NCBI RefSeq assembly: GCF_009765825.1
Contig: NZ_LMUR01000020.1
Coordinates: 2,994 to 66,993 of the forward strand
Direction of reading: 5' to 3'
Length of the DNA stretch: 64,000 nt
DNA from: Granulicella sp. L60
GTDB taxonomy: Bacteria > Acidobacteriota > Terriglobia > Terriglobales > Acidobacteriaceae
Part shown: positions 8,857 through 17,059 of the stretch, piece after piece
How the letters are laid out: the number at the start of each line of letters is the position of its first letter
Position numbering within the stretch: position 1 is the first letter of the stretch
Position numbers and translations under genes: made by a program
The notes under the pieces: model-generated
Told to the model about the DNA's origin: nothing
What the model saw: only the letters and a program-made list of their open reading frames with translations
Database searches by the model: none

Positions 8857-10149
8857 ATGGGCACTCGACATCAGATATCGCTGAAGGTTTGTTTTTCGGA
8901 TCCACTTTTAGACGGGATGAATATTCTCAATGAAGTGGTGCTTGATTTCCCTGAAGCGATCTCGTTTGCTCCAGGGCGCCCAATGGAGCGGTTCTTCGAC
9001 CTCGACAGAAGCCTGGAGGGTCTCGGTGCATTTGTAGCAAAGGAATCAATGCAAAATGGCAAGACAGAAGATCATGTAAAAAGGGTGCTTGGCCAGTACG
9101 GAAGGACCAATGGTTTTATCGCCAAGCAAATATCGGAACTACTTAGGCAGGACGAAGATATCAGCGCTCCCCATGAGTCGATAGTCATTACGGTTGGCGC
9201 GCAAGAAGCAATGGCCATTTTGATGCTGGGCCTATTTGAACCCGGCAAAGATATACTTCTCACGAGCAATCCTACCTACATTGGCATTACTGGACTCGCT
9301 CGAATCCTCGGGATCAAAGTTGTAGGTGTAACATCCGATGAATCTGGTATTGTCCCACTGAGCCTCGTGGAAGCCATTCAAGTTGCCTCCGAGGCTGGAA
9401 GGGTCAGGGCATTATATGATATTCCTGATTTCAACAATCCTTTAGGCTCCTATCTTCCCTTAGAGCGTCGCAAAGAGATATTAGAGATTTGTAAACGAAA
9501 CGAAGTCTTTCTAATTGAAGACAATCCTTACGGAATGTTTCTGTATGAAGGGAAAAAGCTACCGACTCTGAAATCTTTGGATAGCCATGGCACCGTAATT
9601 TATATCGGGAGCTTCTCCAAGACAATATTTCCCAGCCTCAGGGTAGGTTTTCTAGTCGCGGATCAGATTGTCTCTAATGAAAATCATTTTCTGGCGCAGG
9701 AACTATCGAAGATCAAGAGTCTCCTCACCGTCAATACCTCCGGACTTTCCCAGGCAATCGTAGCCGGAATTTTAATCGAAGAGCGAGGCTCGTTGAAATC
9801 ATTGATCCAACCTCAGTTGGAGCAACTTCGCAGGAACAGAGATGCGCTTCTTTCGAGTCTTTCAATTGCATTCGAGGACTTGGTTCCGACGGTCTCATGG
9901 AACCGTCCTGTAGGAGGTTTTTTCCTTACACTTACAATCCCGTTTACTTTTGGGATCGAAGAGATGTATTTCGTTGCTAAGAAGTATGGAGTTATAGCGT
10001 GCCCAATGAGCCTTTTCACTATTGGTAGTGGCTGCGAGACTCAGATTCGTCTTGCTTTCAGTTATCTCGATCCTTCACAGATTGAAAATGGTGTGCGCGC
10101 TCTGGCTTCTTACGTTCGTGACCGATTGCCGATAATTGCTCGGAGATGA
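8857..10149 (+). CDS. hpgT: PLP-dependent aminotransferase, HpgT-like (arylglycine-forming)
   Basis: This is a fold-type I class I/II aminotransferase of 430 residues. The visible cofactor motifs are YDIPDFNNPLGSY (NP-containing loop), EDNPYGMF, and the Schiff-base lysine in GSFSKTIFPSLRVGF. It belongs to the group of 2-aminoadipate/MocR-like aminotransferases that also contains HpgT of glycopeptide clusters. HpgT transfers the amino group of tyrosine to 4-hydroxy- or 3,5-dihydroxyphenylglyoxylate. The assignment rests mainly on context: a dpgABCD operon starts 0.9 kb downstream and an NRPS lies upstream. It might instead be another aryl or aliphatic aminotransferase of the cluster. The start is the ATG that opens MGTRHQISLKVCFSDPLLDG; no strong ribosome binding site is seen. 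Confidence 0.75.
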   Translation: MGTRHQISLKVCFSDPLLDGMNILNEVVLDFPEAISFAPGRPMERFFDLDRSLEGLGAFVAKESMQNGKTEDHVKRVLGQYGRTNGFIAKQISELLRQDEDISAPHESIVITVGAQEAMAILMLGLFEPGKDILLTSNPTYIGITGLARILGIKVVGVTSDESGIVPLSLVEAIQVASEAGRVRALYDIPDFNNPLGSYLPLERRKEILEICKRNEVFLIEDNPYGMFLYEGKKLPTLKSLDSHGTVIYIGSFSKTIFPSLRVGFLVADQIVSNENHFLAQELSKIKSLLTVNTSGLSQAIVAGILIEERGSLKSLIQPQLEQLRRNRDALLSSLSIAFEDLVPTVSWNRPVGGFFLTLTIPFTFGIEEMYFVAKKYGVIACPMSLFTIGSGCETQIRLAFSYLDPSQIENGVRALASYVRDRLPIIARR

Positions 10150-10281
10150 AACGTAAGCCCCTGCAGGGTAATGAGTTCTTTGCGATAGCGATTATGAGAC
10201 AGCACTTTCGTTCTCTTATTTGGCAAGTGCCTTTGTTCCTTAAATCGGATCTATGGAGGGTCGAAGCACATTTTTCTGAAA

Positions 10282-10795
10282 GGGAATTGATGTGCATTCC
10301 GTTCGGCCTGGAGTTGAAGGGAAGCCTGAACCCGCAGGCGCTGGACCGACTCGTGGCGCGGCTCGAGGTGCTGCGCACCTGCTTCGTGCTGGCGTGCTGG
10401 TGGACGGGGAGCCTGTGCAGCAGATCGGGCCCGCCGGGCAGAGCCATTTTGAACTGATCGAATCAACGTACTTAAGCCGAGCAGAGAATCCTTATGCAGA
10501 AATGTCTCGTTCGCGAGGATTGATGAACGCGCGGGCAGAGCCGGACACGCTAGTCGGCCCACTCGAACCTTCTCTATGTCTCTGCGTACTCCATCCCGAC
10601 CTTATGCGGGACGGCTGGCCCTTATACTCGGGATGATTCACGACGAAGTCGGCTTGAAAATAAACTAAGATAAAGGCAAACAACACAGCTGTGGAAACGC
10701 TGGGCTCCTAACATGGTCACAGTTCAAAGTTTTGGGAACCTTAAAGCGCCTCACGTCAAGTTGATCGCTCACGTGCTTCGCAATGAGCGGAAAAG
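10282..10795 (+). pseudogene. NRPS remnant: condensation-domain start joined to thioesterase end
   Basis: Near 10300-10380 the translation reads IPFGLELKGSLNPQALDRLV and EVLRTCF, typical of the start of a condensation domain. After a frameshift the next block is VLVDGEPVQQIGPAGQ, and further on HPDLMRDGW is recognisable as a damaged HHxxxDG active-site segment. From about 10693 the frame WKRWAPNMVTVQSFGNLKAP and HVKLIAHVLRNE matches the last residues of the tandem thioesterase protein at 1304-2806 (WRRWAPNL...KPPHVEALARIL). A whole NRPS gene has therefore been reduced to its two ends plus frameshifts. The GC-rich patch at 10310-10440 stands out from its AT-richer surroundings. Confidence 0.75.
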
Positions 10796-11066
10796 AGATA
10801 CGAATATTAGAAGTTCGCAACACGTCGAAAATAGAGATTGTGTTTTTTAACGAGGCGGACGCAACTTTATGTTACGCTTGAGCGACTCGAAAGCGAATGT
10901 CTCCCTGTTTACGAAGAAATTGTTGGCTATAGAACGGGATCCATCCTCGCGACTCTGAGGTTTAGAGCTAATGAGTTGTATCCGAAGTCGCATAGAGCAC
11001 GGCGTCTCAGGTTGAAACTACTGATAGAGTTGCATGAACCGTTCGAACACGACCTACCTAGAGACC
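10796..11066. other. 271-base interval before dpgA, no recognised gene
   Basis: The stretch contains one open frame of 97 codons (10838-11131) that runs into dpgA in another frame and has no recognisable domain or ribosome binding site. I treat it as non-coding or as debris of the NRPS deletion. The dpg operon promoter probably lies here, but no clear -35/-10 pair was identified. Confidence 0.5.
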
Positions 11067-12182
11067 ATGGACACATCTTTAGACTCACTTTGCGTCCCGG
11101 ACGAATGTCAGAATCAGGCACCATTATTTAATTCACGTCCCATCATCTGTGGCATCGGAACGGCAACCTCACCGTTTTCTTATTCACAAGGCGAGTTGCT
11201 GGAATTTTTTAGGGTAAAGGATCGACGAGTTCGTTCACTTTTCCTTAATAGTGCCATCGAACGTCGTTACCTTACGCTTCCCCCCGTTGATGGCGACGGG
11301 TGTCCACTCCTTGAAACCCAAGGAGAACTGCTAAACAAACATCGCAACTGCTCTCTTGAGCTAGGAGCGCGCGCAATTCGCACATGTCTTGAAAACGCAA
11401 GAGTGTCGGTTGCAGACATATCTTATCTATGCTGTACAACCACGACCGGGTTTCTGACCCCAGGATTGACAGCGTTTTTTTGTAGGGACCTCAAACTTCG
11501 GGAGGATTGTGTCAGGCTGGATGTTGTAGGTATGGGCTGCAATGCCGGGTTAAACGCACTCAGTGCAACCGCGGCGTGGGCGCATGCCAATCCAGGAAAG
11601 CTAGCGGTCATGCTTTGTGTTGAAACCTGTTCCGCTGCCTACGTGTTCGATGGCACCATGAGGACAGCAGTGGTCAACAGCTTGTTTGGTGACGGAGCTG
11701 CAGCCGTGGCAGTGACTACAAAACGCGAAATGGGATCGACTGGTCCGGAAATTCAAAAATTTAGTAGTCTAATTATTACTGAGGCAATTGAAGCAATGCG
11801 CTTCGATTGGGACGATTCACATGGAAAGTTTAGCTTTTTTTTGGATCCCGACATTCCTTATGTGATCGGCGCCAACGTCGAGAAAACGATAACTACGTTG
11901 TTACGTGGCACGGGCATTCGCCAATCCGAGATCGCACATTGGGTTGTTCATTCAGGCGGGAAGAAAGTGATAGACGCCCTTAGGGTCAATTTGGGACTAT
12001 CTGCTTATGACCTTCGTCATACTACCGGAGTTCTTAGAGATTATGGCAACCTGTCTAGTGGATCATTTCTTTTTTCATATCAGCGTTTGATTGACGAAGA
12101 TAAAGTGACAAGCGGCGACTACGGAATCATGATATCGATGGGGCCCGGCTCTACGATCGAGTCTGCGTTGATAAAGTGGTAA
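11067..12182 (+). CDS. dpgA: type III polyketide synthase DpgA (3,5-dihydroxyphenylacetyl-CoA synthase)
   Basis: DpgA-type enzymes condense four malonyl-CoA into 3,5-dihydroxyphenylacetyl-CoA. This protein of about 371 residues has the chalcone-synthase fold signatures. The nucleophilic cysteine lies in DVVGMGCNAGLNAL, the histidine in HWVVHSGGKKVID, and the asparagine in DYGNLSSGSFLF. The specific Dpg assignment comes from the gene order: it is followed by three crotonase-fold genes matching DpgB, DpgC and DpgD. ATG 11067 is taken as start; an in-frame TTG 33 bases upstream is less likely. Low GC compared with flanking backbone suggests transfer with the whole cluster. Confidence 0.88.
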   Translation: MDTSLDSLCVPDECQNQAPLFNSRPIICGIGTATSPFSYSQGELLEFFRVKDRRVRSLFLNSAIERRYLTLPPVDGDGCPLLETQGELLNKHRNCSLELGARAIRTCLENARVSVADISYLCCTTTTGFLTPGLTAFFCRDLKLREDCVRLDVVGMGCNAGLNALSATAAWAHANPGKLAVMLCVETCSAAYVFDGTMRTAVVNSLFGDGAAAVAVTTKREMGSTGPEIQKFSSLIITEAIEAMRFDWDDSHGKFSFFLDPDIPYVIGANVEKTITTLLRGTGIRQSEIAHWVVHSGGKKVIDALRVNLGLSAYDLRHTTGVLRDYGNLSSGSFLFSYQRLIDEDKVTSGDYGIMISMGPGSTIESALIKW

Positions 12183-12212
12183 ACACCGCCAAACGAATAA
12201 GAAGGATTGATT

Positions 12213-12971
12213 ATGCTCCCAACCTTCCTTGACGATGAAGACGGCACTATTGTTAAGGTTCAGATTCATGGGTACACGCAAATATCCACTGAGTTGATCA
12301 GTCAAATCACCGACACTCTTGATCGAGCAGAGGATGTCGGATCGACTAGAATCATCGTTGTTCAGGTTACTGGAGCGGCGGAGTCATCCTCTATTGATGA
12401 TTGGCCCGGCCAAATTAGTACTGGCTTGGTCAACAAATGGGAACGTCTGTTACGCCGAGCTGAGCGCGCTTCTCCTATTCTGATTGTAGTCGCACAACAG
12501 GTCTGTTCTCCGCTGGCACTGGAATTGCTCCTCGTTGCTGATTGTCGCCTTTGCACAGACGACTTCGTCGTAGAAAAGAAGTTTTCTAATGGAAGTATCT
12601 GGCCGAGCATGGCTACATACCGGCTTTCGCGTCAGATTGGAGAAACTCGCGCTCGAAAGCTTCTCATGGACGAATCGAACATCGGTGCTTTCAAAGCCCA
12701 GGAGATGGATCTTATCGACAAGGTTTTCGAGGCATCGACAGATATGTCAGCGCATTTGGCACATTTTCTAGAGCGAGCCCCCTTGAATGACTTTGCGGTA
12801 CGCCGAAGACTGATGCAAGACAGTCTATCGACCACCTACGAAGAGGCTCTAGGCGCACACTTGGCAGCATGCGACCGTGCGCTTCGACGAGCCCAGACTA
12901 AAAACAATGTATCGAATGATACTCAAAATGCGCCGCAGACGGCCCATATAGAACCACCGCCCGGCTTCTGA
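12213..12971 (+). CDS. dpgB: DpgB, enoyl-CoA hydratase-like Dpg biosynthesis protein
   Basis: This is a crotonase-fold protein of ~252 residues. The core segment IIVVQVTGAAESSS followed by ILIVVAQQVCSPLALELLLV aligns with the oxyanion-hole region of enoyl-CoA hydratases but lacks the normal GGG. This poorly conserved crotonase character is typical of DpgB, which assists DpgA in cyclising and aromatising the product. ATG 12213 is chosen because AAGGA sits six bases before it; a TTG two codons earlier is also possible. The C-terminal ~25 residues are hydrophilic and probably disordered. The gene is 30 bases from dpgA and 23 bases from dpgC, so one transcript is likely. Confidence 0.82.
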   Translation: MLPTFLDDEDGTIVKVQIHGYTQISTELISQITDTLDRAEDVGSTRIIVVQVTGAAESSSIDDWPGQISTGLVNKWERLLRRAERASPILIVVAQQVCSPLALELLLVADCRLCTDDFVVEKKFSNGSIWPSMATYRLSRQIGETRARKLLMDESNIGAFKAQEMDLIDKVFEASTDMSAHLAHFLERAPLNDFAVRRRLMQDSLSTTYEEALGAHLAACDRALRRAQTKNNVSNDTQNAPQTAHIEPPPGF

Positions 12972-12994
12972 GAATTTTTGCCCGGAGTATCCCA

Positions 12995-14338
12995 TTGCCT
13001 TTATCTTCTTTTGAGACAGAGTTGGACGTTTGGGCTCAGTCGAGTCCTCTTCTCCGAGGTTCCGTCGAAGTAGACCGACAATCACTTGCTCGCTTCATGA
13101 TGGGCGGAGATTCGTTGCTTGGACTTCTGCCACCAAAACCGGGTCGTTCCAACGAACAGTCGACCTGCGCCGCGAGAATTCATTCGTTCTGCCGATTGGT
13201 GAGACGTGAATTCATGGAACTTCATACAGACTGGCTCTACAGGCAAATTACTAATGAGCTCACAACCTTCAAAAGCTTGCATGAAGTTGCCTTCAAGGCC
13301 GCCGAACTGTGTCCCGGTCTAGTTCCGACACAACAGCAGTTAAACTTGGAGCGCACTCGAACCCAGGCCAACAAAGAAGGCTATGAGATCGATCAGGGTC
13401 TTTTGTTCCATTATCTATTGCGGTCGCCGGAGGTCGGAAATCATCTTGTCGAATCTGCTCTGCGCCCGACGCCACGAGCTCAAGAATTGATTGCTCAATT
13501 TATTCGCGATGGCTACTTCGATCTTGGAACGGTCCTTCTTGAGAGGAAAGGATATGCCGCACATCTTACGATCAACAACCCTCACTGTCTCAATGCAGAA
13601 GACGATCGCCTAGTCGATGATATGGAGACTGCTGTGGATCTAGCGCTAATGGATCATGACGTCCGCGTTGCCGTCTTGCGCGGAGGCGTTATGACTCATC
13701 CACGATATGCGGGTCAAAGAATCTTCAGTGCAGGAATCAATTTAAAGGCTCTCAACGCCGGGCAGATATCATTCGTGGACTTCTTATTACGTCGTGAACT
13801 GGGGTTAATCAATAAGATTTTTCGTGGGTTACTGGCCGAGGGCGACGAAGATCTTCTAACTCATTGCAAATCTTCGAGAATTGTCGGAAAGCCCTGGCTG
13901 GCGGCCGTGGACGGGTTCGCTATCGGGGGCGGCGCTCAGTTATTGCTAGTTTTCGACCGTGTCATTGCAACCACGAATAGCTATTTTAGTCTCCCTGCCG
14001 CTCAGGAGGGAATAATTCCGGGTTTCGCAAACCTTAGACTCCACAGGGTGGTCGGAAGCCGAAAGGCCCGACAGATGGTTCTGTTCGGTAGTAAAGTGTC
14101 GGCGTGTGATCCGGACGCAAAATTGTTGGTCGACGACGTAGTCGAGCCGTCACTCATGGACGAAACGATCGATCAAAGAGTAAAGCAGCTTGGCAGCCCA
14201 GCGGTCTTCGCGAATCGATATATGTTGAATCTGGCCGAAGAATCACCGGAAGCTTTCCTGAGATATGCCTCTGAATTTTCGCTCATGCAGGCTGAGCGTC
14301 TTTATAGTCCAGATGTATTAGAAAAAGTTTGGAGCTGA
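12995..14338 (+). CDS. dpgC: DpgC, cofactor-free 3,5-dihydroxyphenylacetyl-CoA dioxygenase
   Basis: DpgC oxidises 3,5-dihydroxyphenylacetyl-CoA with O2, without metal or flavin, to 3,5-dihydroxyphenylglyoxylate and CoA. The 447-residue length fits DpgC and is much longer than a plain crotonase, because an N-terminal helical domain of ~180 residues precedes the crotonase part. Visible crotonase features are IFSAGINLKAL and the oxyanion loop DGFAIGGGAQLLLVFD. The C-terminal stretch EGIIPGFANLRLHRVVGSRK and LNLAEESPEAF match the DpgC family closely. A TTG start with GGAG ten bases upstream is used. It sits as third gene of the operon. Confidence 0.9.
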   Translation: MPLSSFETELDVWAQSSPLLRGSVEVDRQSLARFMMGGDSLLGLLPPKPGRSNEQSTCAARIHSFCRLVRREFMELHTDWLYRQITNELTTFKSLHEVAFKAAELCPGLVPTQQQLNLERTRTQANKEGYEIDQGLLFHYLLRSPEVGNHLVESALRPTPRAQELIAQFIRDGYFDLGTVLLERKGYAAHLTINNPHCLNAEDDRLVDDMETAVDLALMDHDVRVAVLRGGVMTHPRYAGQRIFSAGINLKALNAGQISFVDFLLRRELGLINKIFRGLLAEGDEDLLTHCKSSRIVGKPWLAAVDGFAIGGGAQLLLVFDRVIATTNSYFSLPAAQEGIIPGFANLRLHRVVGSRKARQMVLFGSKVSACDPDAKLLVDDVVEPSLMDETIDQRVKQLGSPAVFANRYMLNLAEESPEAFLRYASEFSLMQAERLYSPDVLEKVWS

Positions 14339-14514
14339 GACTTACGTGGAAAAGAGTATGTCCAGCCGCCATCGTGAACCGAAGGATATTGATGAACGCG
14401 GTAGAACGCCTCGCCGCAATCGTGAATCAAGTGTGTCGGCAATCGACTCCACTCCCTGATATTGTTTAATCAAGTTTTATACACACTAAATGTAATCTAC
14501 GCGACAAATTCGAT

Positions 14515-15321
14515 ATGATACCCGACTCACAAATACGAGTGAGATATGAAAAGCTTCGTCATGTGGCTTACGTTACCTTAAATCGCCCTCATGTCTTGAA
14601 TGCGATGGATTCAAGAATGCACGAGGAATTGAAAGAAATATGGGACGATTTTGAACGAGATGAAGATCTATGGGTAGCGGTTTTAACCGGTGCCGGGGAA
14701 CGTGCGTTTTCGGTAGGGCAGGATCTCAAGGAACTCGTTGAGCGCACCCAGGGGGGAGCGGAGCCCACCACCTTCGGGAGTCGCGGCGGATCAGGGTGGC
14801 CGAGACTAACGGAACGATATAGCCTCAGCAAGCCAATCGTTGCGAAGGTAAATGGGTATGCTTTTGGAGGAGGTTTCGAACTAGCGCTCGCTTGCGATAT
14901 CATCATAGCAACTGAACAAGCCTCTTTCGCTCTTCCAGAAGCCAAGCTTGGCTTAATTCCTGGTGCCGGTGGCGTATTCCGACTCACTCGGCAGATTCCT
15001 TTTAAGATTGCGATGGGACATTTACTGACTGGACGCAGAATTAGTGCGCACCGCGCATATGAACTTGGATTGATCAATGAAGTTGTACCTTCTGCAGATC
15101 TCGAGGTCTGCGTTGCCAGGTGGGTCGAGGACATAGTTCGATGCTCTCCGCTCTCTGTGAGAGCGCTGAAGCAGGTAGCTCTAGAGTCTGCGCACCTGTC
15201 GATAGAGGAAGCTTTCAAAACACACTATGACGTCGAGGATACTCGTCGCAGAGGCGAAGACTGTATTGAAGGTCCGTTGGCTTTTGTGCAGAAGCGTCTC
15301 CCAAAATGGAAAGCACGATAG
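14515..15321 (+). CDS. dpgD: DpgD, enoyl-CoA hydratase/isomerase of Dpg biosynthesis
   Basis: This is a well-conserved crotonase of 268 residues. It has VTLNRPHVLNAMD at the N-terminus, AFSVGQDLKEL, the oxyanion loop GYAFGGGFELALACD, and the catalytic-region segment FALPEAKLGLIPGAGG. In Dpg clusters DpgD increases the yield of the DpgA product by promoting dehydration. The assignment as DpgD rests on gene order, since the sequence alone would only say enoyl-CoA hydratase. It is separated from dpgC by 176 bases, unusually far for this operon. That gap holds only short open frames (one of 25 codons from ATG 14392) that I do not recognise. Confidence 0.82.
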   Translation: MIPDSQIRVRYEKLRHVAYVTLNRPHVLNAMDSRMHEELKEIWDDFERDEDLWVAVLTGAGERAFSVGQDLKELVERTQGGAEPTTFGSRGGSGWPRLTERYSLSKPIVAKVNGYAFGGGFELALACDIIIATEQASFALPEAKLGLIPGAGGVFRLTRQIPFKIAMGHLLTGRRISAHRAYELGLINEVVPSADLEVCVARWVEDIVRCSPLSVRALKQVALESAHLSIEEAFKTHYDVEDTRRRGEDCIEGPLAFVQKRLPKWKAR

Positions 15322-15339
15322 AGCTGGGCCGCTAAATTA

Positions 15340-15645
15340 AGCGGTCCACGCGTAATTGGAGTGGATGATTGGGCATGGAAGAAGGGCCACCGATACGGGA
15401 CGATTCTGTGCGATCTGGAAGCAGGTAGCGTAGTGGACTTGCTTCCAGACCGCGAAGTCGGAACACTGGCAACATGGCATCCGGGAACGGAGATCGTCGG
15501 CCGGGACCGGGCCAGCGCCTATGCCAAAACGCCATGAAGAGCGCACAGTCCAGCGATGGATACGAGCAGGCGCGTTCCTAAGCGTGCCGGAGCTTGAGAC
15601 CAGTTGGCGTCAGTCGAGCGAATGGATCAGCGACGTCATCTCATG
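15340..15645 (+). pseudogene. ISL3-family transposase fragment, internally deleted
   Basis: The first part reads VIGVDDWAWKKGHRYGTILC and continues to DRASAYAKTP before a stop at 15535-15537. This is the conserved catalytic start of ISL3-family transposases. A second short block, RTVQRWIRAGAF, starts at ~15541 and belongs further along the same protein family. Most of the transposase and both ends are missing. It marks the right edge of the dpg cluster and the start of the island-like region. Confidence 0.75.
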
Positions 15646-15952
15646 ATCTGCAATTTCTTCTTGTGTCAGCTCTTGCTCCGCCAAGTATGGATAATCAGTA
15701 ATGGGAGGTCGCATTGTGTGGAGTTTGTACTTTCTGAAACCTCCGTTTCAGGTAATTCGTTGTTTCCCTGCTCTTTGGTTATGAGTGAGAGTCTAAACGT
15801 AGTTTCAACGAGTTACAAGGTCCGATCGGGAGCCTTATGTAGCTGTAAGTTATTGAAAGTAGGATGAGGGATTTTTTACGTCGGGTTCAAACCGGGTTGA
15901 AAACCCAACAACCCTTTGTTTCCAACCCGGCGAGAACCACTTAGACGATACC
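15646..15952. other. 307-base intergenic stretch with GGGTTG/CAACCC repeats
   Basis: There is no gene that I recognise. At 15892-15899 and 15923-15930 lies a perfect inverted repeat, CCGGGTTG...CAACCCGG. Several further AACCC/GGGTT copies lie between 15882 and 15930. They are just upstream of the promoter of the toxin-antitoxin pair and could be operator half-sites. Confidence 0.4.
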
Positions 15953-15981
15953 TTGACGCTACCTAAACAGGACTTTATACT
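15953..15981 (+). promoter_or_regulatory. sigma-70 type promoter of the RES/Xre module
   Basis: TTGACG (15953-15958), a 17-base spacer and TATACT (15976-15981) form a near-consensus promoter. The ribosome binding site GAGGTGA (15989-15995) and ATG 16002 follow directly, so the leader is very short. Confidence 0.75.
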
Positions 15982-16001
15982 GCATGTAGAGGTGACCTAA
16001 A

Positions 16002-16376
16002 ATGTTGTCAACCCCTACGTTCGTGAGTGCCGATCCCGCCCTCTTCAATCCACAGACAGGACGACTTGATGCCTCCCGTATCGCGAGTGAAATTCAACTG
16101 CCCGTCTCAACGATTGCTGAGGCCATCGGCAAGAAAGCCCCGAGCGTTCGCAAACATCCCGATGCAAGCAGCCTCCAGCCGGAGCTGCGCCGCGTTTACC
16201 GGATCTGGGTGGCAATCGTGGAACTTTATGCCGGGAATAAGAAAAGCGCACGCATCTTTCTGAGCGCCCCCAATCGGCATCTTGAAAACCAAGCTCCTGT
16301 CGAATTCATCGAGAATGGCAACCTCAAACCCCTCGAAGCACTCGTCGAAGCTATGACCACAAGGCAGCCAGCCTAG
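16002..16376 (+). CDS. MbcA/ParS/Xre-type antitoxin
   Basis: This protein of 124 residues has an N-terminal HTH-like region (IASEIQLPVSTIAEAIG) and a C-terminal toxin-binding domain of the DUF2384/MbcA type. The latter shows RRVYRIWVAIVELYAG and the terminal acidic/hydrophobic helix LKPLEALVEAM. It would bind and neutralise the RES toxin encoded 10 bases downstream and repress the shared promoter. The start is fixed by GAGGTGA six bases before the ATG. A strong promoter and inverted repeats lie directly upstream. Confidence 0.85.
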   Translation: MLSTPTFVSADPALFNPQTGRLDASRIASEIQLPVSTIAEAIGKKAPSVRKHPDASSLQPELRRVYRIWVAIVELYAGNKKSARIFLSAPNRHLENQAPVEFIENGNLKPLEALVEAMTTRQPA

Positions 16377-16386
16377 CGAGAGCAGA

Positions 16387-17016
16387 TTGCATTCTTCTGA
16401 CCGACTCCTCCGCGCTTTAGAGAACGCCCCGGTTCAGCCGTTTTCGGGATTCGTCTATCGGATCATCGCAGAGCGGCACCGGGACTCTCCGCTGTCTGCG
16501 ATTGGCTCCGTCCGGTCTGGCGGTCGCTACAACGCTCCCAACTCCTTCCCGGTACTCTACTGCGCAGATAGCCAGATGACCGCCTTGCTGGAGGTCGAAG
16601 CCCTCTTCACCACTGCGGACGGGCAGTTGAAAGGCGCTCCGCGAGACCCCGATCTCGTTCTCTCTCTTCGGTGTGAACTCGCTCGCGTGCTAGACCTGAC
16701 AGACGAGAGCTTCTTAAGAGAGCTAGGCACGACTAGCGACGAACTTGTCAATCTCACACCGTCGCGTTTCATTCTGAATGCGCGTGGTGAGGAGACTCCG
16801 ACGCAAACCCTCGGATCGGCCTGTTCCTTTTGCGGGAGTATTTCCGCAGTGAAGGTTCCCAGCGCCGCCAATAACGACGGCTATTGCCTCAACATCCTTC
16901 CAGACTCTTTGCTGGTTGGCGAGCATGTGACAATCTTGGACGATAGCGACCGGATCAAAGCCAAGATAGACGGTGTGATTCCGGTTCCAGGCAAGTTTGG
17001 TGGCCTCACAGTTTGA
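16387..17016 (+). CDS. RES-domain toxin
   Basis: RES toxins degrade or modify NAD+ (ParT-like members ADP-ribosylate targets). The protein of 209 residues shows the RES layout. An early arginine occurs in FVYRIIAERH, a second in GSVRSGGRYNAPNSFPVLYC, and the glutamate-containing helix is TALLEVEALF. It starts at a TTG ten bases after the antitoxin stop, which implies translational coupling. Adjacent antitoxin, spacing and length all fit a complete RES/Xre toxin-antitoxin module. Confidence 0.85.
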   Translation: MHSSDRLLRALENAPVQPFSGFVYRIIAERHRDSPLSAIGSVRSGGRYNAPNSFPVLYCADSQMTALLEVEALFTTADGQLKGAPRDPDLVLSLRCELARVLDLTDESFLRELGTTSDELVNLTPSRFILNARGEETPTQTLGSACSFCGSISAVKVPSAANNDGYCLNILPDSLLVGEHVTILDDSDRIKAKIDGVIPVPGKFGGLTV

Positions 17017-17059
17017 CTCTTTCCCAAACGCACCGATCACCCCTACTTGAAAGGTTTAT

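Noticed and set aside
15604..15867. 87-codon plus-strand frame after the ISL3 remnant
   Set aside because: Begins inside the transposase debris, cysteine/serine-rich, no ribosome binding site or recognisable family.
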